Shown: one piece after another, positions 6,025-12,319 of the stretch | Layout of the letters: the number at the start of each line of letters is the position of its first letter | Numbering within the stretch: position 1 is the stretch's first letter | Source: Bordetella parapertussis | GTDB taxonomy: Bacteria > Pseudomonadota > Gammaproteobacteria > Burkholderiales > SG8-41 | NCBI GenBank assembly: GCA_945870465.1 | Contig: CAMBSS010000127.1 | Span: 1 to 12,319, forward strand | Reading direction: 5' to 3' | Length of the DNA: 12,319 bases | Position numbers and translations under genes: made by a program | Notes under the pieces: generated by a model | What the model saw: the letters and a program-made list of their open reading frames with translations, nothing else | Database searches by the model: none | Told to the model about the DNA's origin: nothing

Positions 6025-7395
6025 TCAGCTCGCGCGTTGCGCGCGGTCAGCGCCCAGTTCGGCAGCGAACGCCTGCTCCATCTCGCGCCGGAAACGCGCG
6101 GCGTCGCTGTCGATGGCGGCCACATCCGCCCACGTCACGGTCTGGCCTTGAGCGACCGCGCGTTTCATGGCAACGCCGTGGGCGAGTCCCAGCGGCAGAG
6201 CGCCGCACGCCAGGGAATCCGCTGCCGGCATGAGCTTGCCGTAGACGGTATAACCGCCTTCGCCGTCGAGTGTCTCGCCCGCCTTGAGATCGCGCTTGGC
6301 AGTGGCGGCGACGTCACCGCGAAAACCGGTCGCAGCCCCGGTTGCTTCGCCGCGCAGGCCGACAGACGCGACGCTGATGCCGAGTTCGAGTCCGATCAGG
6401 TGAAAAGGCTTGTACATAGATGAGTAATTGCCGCTGCTGTCCGTGACGAGGCCGTATTCGTGAAAGCAGCGCCGCACGTACTCGCTGTCGGCAGCGAACG
6501 TCACGTAGACGCCCCAGCGCAAATCGCGGAACACCGCACTGCCGTCGCGCTCGAGGCTGGAGATGACCTCGACCTGGCCGGCGTGGTGGAGTTGGCCGCC
6601 GGCCGCGCGCGGCCGCATGATGCGCGGCAGATCGTCGACGCCGCAAGGCGGAAAAGCGAGACCCTGTGGCGCGGGCGTGAGTCCGGTTGCGTTGGCGACA
6701 GCCGCCATCTCGATCGCCGACTTGGTGCCGTCGAGAAACGAATTGAACATCTGCGCGTTGAAATCGCCGCCCGCGACCATCTCCGGCGTAAATCCGTAAT
6801 GGCCCCATACCGTGGCGGGCGTCGAGGCGTGATACGCGGGAAGATATTTGGTGCCTTTGCCGGCGGCGACCACTTCAAAGCCGGCGGCGCGCGCCCAGTC
6901 GACCATTTCGCAGATCAGGGCCGGCTGATCGCCATAGGCGAGCGAGTAGACGATGCCGGCCTGCGCCGCGCGCCGCGCGAGCAGGGGGCCGGCGAGCGCG
7001 TCGGCTTCCACGTTGACCATCACGATGTGCTTGCCGTGTTCGCAGCAGGCAAGTGCATGGCGTATGCCGGCCGCGGGGCTGCCAGTGGCGTCGATGGCGA
7101 TTTCGATTGCATTGGATTTGATGACTGCCAGCGCGTCGTCGGTGACGAAAGTGGTGCCGGACTTGCGCGCGGCGGCTAGCGATGGCGCGGCGTATTGTTC
7201 GGCGGGCCAGCCGACGCGCTGCAGACTTTCTTTCGCGCGTTGGGGTGCCAGGTCGCAGATGGCGACCAGATGCAGGCCGGGCGTGCGCCTCACCTGCGAC
7301 AAAAACATCGAACCGAATTTGCCGGCGCCGATCAGCGCGACGCGCAGAGGCTTGCCGTCGGCAGCACGTTGCAACAGCAGGCGATGAAGGTTCAT
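6025..7395 (-). CDS. NAD(P)-dependent oxidoreductase with C-terminal SAF domain (COG4091-like)
   Basis: This 456-residue protein has an N-terminal Rossmann fold with the dinucleotide motif GAGKFGSM (23-30) and a beta-strand acid at D49. A homoserine-dehydrogenase-like middle follows (DATGSP at 102-107, VNVEADA at 127-133, YGDQPAL at 154-160, GKGTKY at 179-184). A SAF-type domain occupies about 365-430, with DLKAGETLDGEGGYTVYGK and LPLGLAHGVAMKRAV. The layout is that of COG4091, often labelled predicted homoserine dehydrogenase or, wrongly through SAF, FlgA. True homoserine dehydrogenases lack this SAF tail, and the substrate is unknown; a small hydroxy- or keto-acid or sugar acid is the usual guess. 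The ATG at 7395 is chosen because the Rossmann motif follows at the normal distance. It follows an acyl-CoA ligase and an acylating dehydrogenase on the same strand, hinting at a shared pathway. Confidence 0.88.
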   Translation of the reverse strand: MNLHRLLLQRAADGKPLRVALIGAGKFGSMFLSQVRRTPGLHLVAICDLAPQRAKESLQRVGWPAEQYAAPSLAAARKSGTTFVTDDALAVIKSNAIEIAIDATGSPAAGIRHALACCEHGKHIVMVNVEADALAGPLLARRAAQAGIVYSLAYGDQPALICEMVDWARAAGFEVVAAGKGTKYLPAYHASTPATVWGHYGFTPEMVAGGDFNAQMFNSFLDGTKSAIEMAAVANATGLTPAPQGLAFPPCGVDDLPRIMRPRAAGGQLHHAGQVEVISSLERDGSAVFRDLRWGVYVTFAADSEYVRRCFHEYGLVTDSSGNYSSMYKPFHLIGLELGISVASVGLRGEATGAATGFRGDVAATAKRDLKAGETLDGEGGYTVYGKLMPAADSLACGALPLGLAHGVAMKRAVAQGQTVTWADVAAIDSDAARFRREMEQAFAAELGADRAQRAS

Positions 7396-7532
7396 GTCAT
7401 GGACGCCGCACGTAAAATCTGCGCTAACCTACCACAGCGCGCCGGCTTTGGCAGTGGCGCGCAGAATTCGCGGTCAGCGATAGTCGTCGGCGAGCGCCTG
7501 GGGCATGCGCTCAGGGTAATGCAGGATGGGGA
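7396..7532. other. Spacer between ligase and SAF oxidoreductase
   Basis: Besides the micro-ORF, this 137-base gap holds a 7-bp inverted repeat, GCGCGCC (7437-7443) and GGCGCGC (7456-7462), with a 12-base loop and no following T-run, plus the second copy of a 14-mer (7507-7520) also seen upstream of nth. No convincing promoter is visible, so read-through from the ligase is plausible. Confidence 0.4.
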
Positions 7533-7536
7533 TCAT
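7474..7536 (-). CDS. Putative 20-codon ORF coupled to the ligase stop
   Basis: An ATG (7534-7536) overlaps the ligase TGA as ATGA, the classic arrangement for translational coupling. The frame reads MIPILHYPERMP, continues for 20 codons and ends in TGA at 7474-7476. Beyond the stop the same frame stays open for 14 codons to a TAG. It may be the front of a decayed gene with a premature stop, a tiny coupled peptide, or chance. I recognise no family. Confidence 0.25.
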   Translation of the reverse strand: MIPILHYPERMPQALADDYR

Positions 7537-9041
7537 GTTTCGAGCAGTTTCAGCCGCTGGACCTTGCCCGACGGCCCTTTGGGCAGGGACTCCACCAGCC
7601 TGATGAGCTTGGGCGTCTTGTACTTGCCGAGCTCCTGCTGCGAGAATGTATAGAGTTCATCCAGCGAACAATATTCCCCGGGTTTCAGGACGATGCAGGC
7701 CATGATCTCCTGGCCGTAGTGTGCGTCGGGCATGCCGACAGCCGCGGCCTCGAGCACCGCCGGGTGCCGCAGCAGCGCTTCGTCGATTTCGCGCGGCGCG
7801 ATGTTTTCGCCGCCCTTGATGATGAGTTCCTTGATGCGGCCGGTGACGAACACGAAGCCGTCGGCGTCCATATAGCCGAGATCTCCGGTGTGCATCCAGC
7901 CGTCGGCCTGCAGCGTCTGCGCGGTGTTGGCCGGGTCCTTGTAATAGCCTTTCATCACGTTGTCGCCGCGCACCATCAGTTCGCCGGCCTGCATTGCAGG
8001 CAGGTCGCGGCCGGTCGCTGGATCGATGACCTTGCCTTCGTTGCCGTACGGCTGGCCGGGGCTGCCGATTTTGCGTTTCGCGCGCTCGTACGGATTGGTA
8101 AAGCAGGGCGCATTGGTTTCCGTCATGCCGAAAGTTTCGATGATGCTGATGCCGAATTTATCTTCGAAGGCGCGGTGCAGTTCGGGTGGCAGCGGTGCCG
8201 ATGCCGAGCGGCAGAACTTTATCCCGGAGATATCGAGCCCCAGCGCGCGCGGCTCTGGCGCATTCAGCAGGTAGGCGATGATGGTAGGCACCACGTTGAT
8301 CCAGGTGCAGCGCTGCTGCACCACCGTTTTCCAGTAGTTGGTCACGCTGAAGCGGTGCGGCATCACCACCGAGCCGCCGTGCACGATGGGCGCCACCGCG
8401 GTCACTATCTGGCCGTTGATGTGATACAGCGGCAGTGCGCACATCACGCGGTCCTGCGCCGTCAGTTGATGGGCGCGGCTCGTGTATTCCCCGCCAGCGA
8501 CCACACTTCTATGCGAGAGCACCACGCCTTTCGGTTTGCCGGTGGTGCCCGAGGTGTACATCAGCAGCGCGTCGTCGTCCTCGCTCACCGGATGAGGTTG
8601 CACCGGCGGCAGCGCTACATCGTCAAAAATAGAGACCGCATCCGGATCGATGACTACGACCTTGATGTCGCGCTTGATGTCTTTGAGTGCGGTATGCAGG
8701 CGCGGCGCCAGTTCGGTGCTGGTAAACACCAGCCGCGTGTCCGAATGCTCCAGCACATAGACAAGCTGCGACGGCTGCGAGAGCAGGTTGAGCGGCGCCA
8801 CCATGTAACCCGCGTACATGACGCCGATCAGCAGGCGGCCGGTCTGGTAGCCGTTGTGCAGCATAAGGGCGACCTTATCGCCTTTGCCGAGCCCCTGGCC
8901 GTCGAGATGGCGGCCGAGCTGCACGCAATCCGACTGGAGTTGCGCGTAGCTCATTACGCGTCCGGTTTCTGGCGCGATCAGGTACGGCGCGGCGGGTTGC
9001 TCGCGCGCCTGCAGGTCAACGTAATGTCGGATAGTACGCAT
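7533..9041 (-). CDS. AMP-forming acyl-CoA synthetase/ligase
   Basis: This 502-residue ANL-superfamily ligase activates a carboxylate with ATP to an acyl-adenylate and then forms its CoA thioester. The motifs are complete and in order: YTSGTTGKPKG (162-172, phosphate loop), LPLYHING (203-210), ETFGMTETN (302-310), GWMHTGDLGY (381-390), GRIKELIIKGGENI (401-414, hinge) and the adenylation lysine in SGKVQR (K493). I chose ATG 9041 (MRTIRHYVDL); the TTG at 9062 lies inside a repeat and adds seven unconserved residues. No good Shine-Dalgarno precedes it. The neighbouring acylating dehydrogenase suggests the thioester is reduced to an aldehyde, or that the flow runs in reverse. Sulfoacetate-CoA ligase (SauT) is one candidate role from that pairing; other short or substituted acids are equally possible. 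Confidence 0.92.
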   Translation of the reverse strand: MRTIRHYVDLQAREQPAAPYLIAPETGRVMSYAQLQSDCVQLGRHLDGQGLGKGDKVALMLHNGYQTGRLLIGVMYAGYMVAPLNLLSQPSQLVYVLEHSDTRLVFTSTELAPRLHTALKDIKRDIKVVVIDPDAVSIFDDVALPPVQPHPVSEDDDALLMYTSGTTGKPKGVVLSHRSVVAGGEYTSRAHQLTAQDRVMCALPLYHINGQIVTAVAPIVHGGSVVMPHRFSVTNYWKTVVQQRCTWINVVPTIIAYLLNAPEPRALGLDISGIKFCRSASAPLPPELHRAFEDKFGISIIETFGMTETNAPCFTNPYERAKRKIGSPGQPYGNEGKVIDPATGRDLPAMQAGELMVRGDNVMKGYYKDPANTAQTLQADGWMHTGDLGYMDADGFVFVTGRIKELIIKGGENIAPREIDEALLRHPAVLEAAAVGMPDAHYGQEIMACIVLKPGEYCSLDELYTFSQQELGKYKTPKLIRLVESLPKGPSGKVQRLKLLET

Positions 9042-9055
9042 GAAGAAGATCTTGA

Positions 9056-9141
9056 ACCGCAAAGGACGCTAAGGTCGCCAAGGAAAAGCTGAAAGCTGTA
9101 GCCTTTGAACTAATCTTCGCGTCCTTCGCGTCCTTTGCGGT
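9056..9141. repeat. Palindromic nonamer repeat
   Basis: Two 27-base arms (9056-9082 and 9115-9141) pair at 24 of 27 positions around a 32-base loop. Each arm is built from three 9-base units: CTTCGCGTC twice plus CTTTGCGGT on the right, and ACCGCAAAG, GACGCTAAG and GTCGCCAAG on the left. The element fills the gap between the dehydrogenase stop and the ligase start. Repeats of the AAAGGACGC type are scattered between genes in many proteobacterial genomes. In RNA it would make a long stem that could alter the ratio of the two products. Confidence 0.8.
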
Positions 9142-9148
9142 GAGGCTT

Positions 9149-10579
9149 TTAGATTTTGTATCTCTTTTTATACGCGCCGAAGATGTCATCGGGGCTGGGT
9201 TCGCGTGCTGGAATGGTGCGCACGATGCGTGTGATGTTCAGGAAATGCTTGTAGTGCAGGTTTTCCGAAAAGCTGTTGCCGCCCCAGGTGCCGCAGCCCA
9301 TCGACAGCGAAAACGGCAGGCCGTTGTCGAAGCTGCCGCCGGTGGCGAAGGTATGCGCCTGCTTGACGATCACGCGGCACACTGTCATTTCGAGGCCGAG
9401 CCGTCGGATGTTGGCGTCGTTCTCGCTGTAGATGCCGCACGAGTGGCCATTGCCCATGTATGCGTAAATGCTGCGCAGCGTGTCGAATGCGTGATCGAAG
9501 TTCTGTGCGCGGTATACGGTAAGCACCGGCGAGAGTTTTTCGCCGGAGTACGGGCAGTCGGGACCGGCGCCGGTTTCCTCGACCAGCAGGCATTTGGCAG
9601 CGGCGAGGGCGGGGCGCGTCAAGCCCGCAATCGCGCAGATGCGGCTGACCGCCTGCGCGGTGACGGTGGATGACAAATGACCGCCGGGGAACATCGTTTT
9701 CTGTAGCGTGGCTTTTTCGGCGGCGGTCAGCAGCACGCCACCTTGCCTGGCGAGCGCCGCCAGCATGGCGTCGTAAACTTTCGCGTGGACGATGACGCTG
9801 TTCTCCGACGAGCAGCTCGTCGCGTTGTCGAAAATTTTCGATGCCATGATTTTAGCGGCAGCGTCATCGATATCGGCGCTGTCGTCGACGATCACCGCGA
9901 CATTGCCTGCGCCGACGCCAAGCGCGGGCTTGCCGCTCGAATAGCCTGCGCGCACGTTGGCGCGCGAGCCGGTGACGACCACGAGGTCGGCCTGCTGCAT
10001 GAGTTCGGTTGACGACTCCTTGGTCACCGGCGCCGCCAGCATCTGCACGAGGTCCGTGGGGGCGCCGATGCGCTTTAATTCCGCATGGATGTATTCAAGC
10101 AGTCTGGCGCTGGTCGTATAGCCCTTGGGCGACGGCGACAGGATGACTGCATTGCCGCATTTCAAAGCATTGATAATGTTGTTGGCGGGCGTGGCGCCGG
10201 GATTAGTTGACGGCACGACGGCGGCTACGACGCCGACCGGGCGGGCGATCTCGGTGATGCCGGTGTCCGCATGTTCGGCGATGACGCCGGTCGTCTTGGC
10301 GTCCGTGAGATCGCGCATGAGTCCAAGAGTCTTGCGGTGGTTCTTGACGATTTTGTCGGCCACGTTGCCGAGCCCGGTGTCCTGCACTGCGAGTTCGGCT
10401 AGCAGGCGGTTGCGCGCGGGTTCCATGATGGCCCATGCGGCGGCGGTCGCCACCTCGTCGAGTTGCGCCTGGGAATAACGTGCGGCAACGCTCTGCGCCG
10501 CGCGCGCACGGCGTATTAATTCGGCAACCGCGGCACGCGCCGGCGCCGCTTCGATTGCAACCTGGGATCGGGCAGTCAT
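9149..10579 (-). CDS. Acylating (CoA-dependent) aldehyde dehydrogenase, SauS/EutE-like
   Basis: The enzyme interconverts an acyl-CoA and the free aldehyde with NAD(P)H. The 476-residue protein belongs to the acylating aldehyde dehydrogenases (AdhE N-domain, EutE, PduP and SauS group). It shows VPSTNP (122-127), GVGAGNV (221-227), the catalytic cysteine C256 in DNATSCSSEN, and the family C-terminal signature SLSMGCGTWGGNSFSEN (424-440). The ATG at 10579 has GGAGAG just upstream; the frame is open to 10753 but that part overlaps the divergent quinone oxidoreductase. With the ligase downstream it forms an acid-CoA-aldehyde pair. Sulfoacetaldehyde dehydrogenase (acylating) is a reasonable homology-based label, but no Xsc, sulfonate transporter or regulator is in the window to support it. 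No shell-targeting peptide or microcompartment gene is seen. Confidence 0.9.
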   Translation of the reverse strand: MTARSQVAIEAAPARAAVAELIRRARAAQSVAARYSQAQLDEVATAAAWAIMEPARNRLLAELAVQDTGLGNVADKIVKNHRKTLGLMRDLTDAKTTGVIAEHADTGITEIARPVGVVAAVVPSTNPGATPANNIINALKCGNAVILSPSPKGYTTSARLLEYIHAELKRIGAPTDLVQMLAAPVTKESSTELMQQADLVVVTGSRANVRAGYSSGKPALGVGAGNVAVIVDDSADIDDAAAKIMASKIFDNATSCSSENSVIVHAKVYDAMLAALARQGGVLLTAAEKATLQKTMFPGGHLSSTVTAQAVSRICAIAGLTRPALAAAKCLLVEETGAGPDCPYSGEKLSPVLTVYRAQNFDHAFDTLRSIYAYMGNGHSCGIYSENDANIRRLGLEMTVCRVIVKQAHTFATGGSFDNGLPFSLSMGCGTWGGNSFSENLHYKHFLNITRIVRTIPAREPSPDDIFGAYKKRYKI

Positions 10580-10631
10580 CAACTCTCCGCTTATGGGCGC
10601 CGGCATCTTCGAGTCGGCGCGAACCTTATTT

Positions 10632-10663
10632 CGCAGTGCAAATGATAGCGTACTGCGCAGTGC
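10632..10663. promoter_or_regulatory. Divergent regulatory region with palindrome
   Basis: Between the dehydrogenase and the quinone oxidoreductase lie a perfect 10-bp palindrome ACTGCGCAGT (10652-10661) and two direct copies of CGCAGTGC (10632-10639 and 10656-10663), 24 bases apart. A good minus-strand -10, TATCAT (10642-10647), lies between them but has no -35 at the right distance. This looks like an operator for an unseen regulator, with activator-dependent transcription of the dehydrogenase cluster. Confidence 0.4.
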
Positions 10664-10711
10664 CCGCCCGCGTGACGTAAACTTGCCGCAGAACGCACGA
10701 AGGAAAAAAAC

Positions 10712-11698
10712 ATGCAGACAATTTCGATTCCCGCTTTCGGCGGGCCTGAGCAATTAAAGACCATGGACATGCCGCAACCGGGTCCGGCCGCGGGCGAGGT
10801 GCTCGTCAAGCTCGCTTATGCCGGCATCAATTTCATCGACGTCTACATGCGTAGCGGCCAGTACGCGCGGTCGCAGACCTATCAGACGCCGCTGCCGATG
10901 ACGCTGGGCATGGAAGGCGGCGGCACCGTGGCAGAACTGGGCGCGGGCGTGACCGATTTTGCGGTCGGCGAGCGCGTCGCTTACTGCATAGTGCGCGGCA
11001 GCTATGCGGAGTATGCGGCGGTGCCCGCCAAACGGTTGGTGAAAGTGCCGGACGCAGTGCCGCTGGATATCGCGACCGCGCTGATGCTGCAGGGATGCAC
11101 GGCGCACTATCTGTCGCATTCCGCCTTTCCGCTAACTGCGGGCAAAAGCTGTCTCGTGCACGCGGCCGCGGGCGGCGTCGGCCAGTTGCTTACGCAATTG
11201 GCAAAGTTGCGCGGCGCGACGGTGCTGGCCACAGCGGGCAGTCCGGAAAAAGCGGCCATTGCGAAGGCGCGTGGCGCCGACCACGTGATTCTTTACCGCG
11301 ACACCGATTTTCGCGAAGCGGTGATGCAGATCACCGGCGGGCAGGGCGTCGATGTCGTCTACGACGCGGTGGGCAAGGACACCATACACAAAAGTATCCG
11401 CAGCCTGAAAAAGCGCGGGCTGTGCATCAACTATGGCGGCGCGTCCGGGCTTGTCACCGCCGTCGAGCCGCTCGAGCTGGCCGAGGCGGGTTCGGTATTT
11501 TTTACGCGTCCGCATCTTGCCGACTACATTGCCAGCGCCGAAGAGTTGCGCGGTCGCGTTGCCGACTTGTTTGCGCATCACGCGGCTGGCCGGCTCAAAG
11601 TCGAGATCGATCGCGAGTTTCCTCTGGCGCAGGCGGCGGATGCGCACCGCTATCTCGAAGGCCGCAATACCAAGGGCAAGCTGCTGCTGAAGATTTAG
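10712..11698 (+). CDS. NADPH:quinone oxidoreductase (zinc-independent MDR family)
   Basis: This 328-residue protein is of the quinone oxidoreductase branch of the medium-chain dehydrogenase/reductase family, cytosolic, reducing quinones or enones with NADPH. The N-terminal GroES-like domain has AGINFIDVYMRSGQY (37-51), typical of quinone reductases, and GMEGGGTV (66-73). The Rossmann domain has AAAGGVGQLL (151-160). The catalytic and structural zinc cysteines of alcohol dehydrogenases are missing, as expected for this branch. The ATG follows AGGA with a seven-base A-rich spacer. It is divergent from the acylating dehydrogenase and shares its regulatory gap, and it precedes a homospermidine synthase by 100 bases. 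A gene name such as qor would be by similarity only. Confidence 0.93.
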   Translation: MQTISIPAFGGPEQLKTMDMPQPGPAAGEVLVKLAYAGINFIDVYMRSGQYARSQTYQTPLPMTLGMEGGGTVAELGAGVTDFAVGERVAYCIVRGSYAEYAAVPAKRLVKVPDAVPLDIATALMLQGCTAHYLSHSAFPLTAGKSCLVHAAAGGVGQLLTQLAKLRGATVLATAGSPEKAAIAKARGADHVILYRDTDFREAVMQITGGQGVDVVYDAVGKDTIHKSIRSLKKRGLCINYGGASGLVTAVEPLELAEAGSVFFTRPHLADYIASAEELRGRVADLFAHHAAGRLKVEIDREFPLAQAADAHRYLEGRNTKGKLLLKI

Positions 11699-11740
11699 TC
11701 GTCGGGGGCGGAGGTTTGGTTAACGCGGTGGAACGTAAAA

Positions 11741-11749
11741 TGTTAAACT
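11741..11749 (+). promoter_or_regulatory. Possible extended -10 promoter before homospermidine synthase
   Basis: TGTTAAACT fits the extended -10 pattern TGn followed by a TATAAT-like hexamer (TAAACT, 11744-11749). A TAAAAT also occurs at 11736-11741. No -35 is found at 16-18 bases; the nearest, TTGGTT (11716-11721), is at the wrong distance. It would give a leader of about 43 bases. Confidence 0.25.
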
Positions 11750-11798
11750 CCGCAGCGAAAATCCGGAACTGTTTTACGGTGTTGTCGGGAAGCGCGAA

Positions 11799-12319
11799 AT
11801 GAACGAGAAAAAACACGTCAAATTTCAGGGCCGGTTGATCGTTGTTGGCTTCGGTTCCGTCGGTCAGGGCACTTTGCCGCTGCTGCTGCGCCACATCGAC
11901 ATGCCGCTGGAGCGCATCCGTATCGTGACCGGGGACACGCGCGGCATCGAGGAAGCCAAACATTTCGGCGTCAAATTCACGGTCAGGCCGCTCACGCGCG
12001 AAAACTACCGCGCCGTGCTGGAGCCGCTGGTCAGTAAGGGCGATTTTCTGCTCAATCTGTCGGTCGAGGTGTCGAGCGTCGCGCTTATAGAGTTTTGCTA
12101 CAAACGCGGCGTGATGTATCTCGACACCTGCATCGAGCCGTGGCTCGGCGGTTATACCGACACCAAGGTGTCGGCGTCGCGCCGTTCCAATTACGGGCTG
12201 CGCGAAGAAGTCATGAAGTTTCGCACCAAGTTCCCGAACGGCGGGCCGACCGTGATTCCGACGCATGGCGCCAATCCCGGTCTGATTTCGCACTGGGTCA
12301 AGCAGGGGCTGATCAACCT
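11799..12319 (+). CDS. hss: Homospermidine synthase, 5' part (runs off the window)
   Basis: This NAD-dependent enzyme makes homospermidine from putrescine (two putrescines, or putrescine plus spermidine). The 173 visible codons have no stop; the family is about 480 residues, so roughly one third is seen. The Rossmann motif GFGSVGQG (17-24) is followed by NLSVEVSS (86-93), YLDTCIEPWLGGY (107-119), RRSNYGLRE (128-136) and HGANPGLISHWVKQ (156-169). These match the bacterial homospermidine synthase pattern, including the ANPG segment, rather than lysine-pathway saccharopine dehydrogenase. The ATG is preceded by GGGAAG at a slightly long distance. The preceding quinone oxidoreductase is on the same strand 100 bases upstream; no functional link is obvious. 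Confidence 0.88.
   Translation, partial: MNEKKHVKFQGRLIVVGFGSVGQGTLPLLLRHIDMPLERIRIVTGDTRGIEEAKHFGVKFTVRPLTRENYRAVLEPLVSKGDFLLNLSVEVSSVALIEFCYKRGVMYLDTCIEPWLGGYTDTKVSASRRSNYGLREEVMKFRTKFPNGGPTVIPTHGANPGLISHWVKQGLIN

Noticed and set aside
4626..6233. 535-codon plus-strand ORF
   Set aside because: It is antisense to aat, sodC and the end of the SAF oxidoreductase, all of which have complete family motifs; the translation has no recognisable domain.
7437..7462. GC-only 7-bp inverted repeat as an intrinsic terminator after the ligase
   Set aside because: No T-run follows on either strand; palindromes of CG-rich bases arise easily in this composition.
7719..9092. 457-codon plus-strand ORF
   Set aside because: It is a mirror of the acyl-CoA ligase coding strand with His/Arg/Ala-rich translation and no motifs.
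10580..10753. N-terminal extension of the acylating aldehyde dehydrogenase
   Set aside because: It would overlap the divergent quinone oxidoreductase start and its ribosome binding site, and it has no similarity to a shell-targeting peptide; the ATG at 10579 has its own GGAG.

Overview
The window is GC-rich, gene-dense bacterial chromosome. The gene set points to a betaproteobacterium of the Burkholderiales, Rhodocyclales or Nitrosomonadales type. The clues are a short soluble RsxB-type ferredoxin, an aat-bpt pair whose transferase starts in the MTxLxxxPL style, a COG4091 oxidoreductase with a SAF domain, and a homospermidine synthase. The taxon is inferred from protein style, not from a marker gene. 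I see no rRNA, tRNA, CRISPR array, transposase or phage gene.

Layout. Positions 1-101 hold a short GGATGAA repeat downstream of nth (minus, 102-740, endonuclease III). A membrane diguanylate cyclase (plus, 1051-1926) lies between nth and a convergent RsxB-like ferredoxin (minus, 1954-2577). Diverging from rsxB is an AI-2E/PerM-family membrane protein (plus, 2718-3770) with a plausible sigma-70 promoter. It ends tail to tail with bpt, and one CTAG serves as the stop codon on both strands. bpt (3767-4522) and aat (4506-5204) overlap and form a leucyl-transfer N-degron module. Upstream of them is sodC, a lipoprotein Cu/Zn superoxide dismutase (minus, 5328-5837) with a clear intrinsic terminator.

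From 5919 to 10579 everything reads on the minus strand. In transcription order there is an acylating aldehyde dehydrogenase (10579-9149), a palindromic nonamer repeat, an acyl-CoA ligase (9041-7533), a tiny ORF that overlaps the ligase stop as ATGA, a Rossmann/SAF oxidoreductase (7395-6025), and a 30-codon ORF that starts like a Tat signal peptide. A ligase plus an acylating dehydrogenase can interconvert a carboxylic acid, its CoA thioester and its aldehyde. The sulfoacetate pair SauT/SauS is one precedent, but the substrate here cannot be read from the sequence. A 132-nt divergent regulatory region with a 10-bp palindrome separates this cluster from a quinone oxidoreductase (plus, 10712-11698). 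A homospermidine synthase (plus, from 11799) follows and runs off the right edge.

Most of the window is ordinary housekeeping and accessory metabolism. The parts most worth a second look are the ligase/dehydrogenase/SAF-oxidoreductase cluster with its two micro-ORFs, the nonamer palindrome, and the palindrome in the divergent promoter region.
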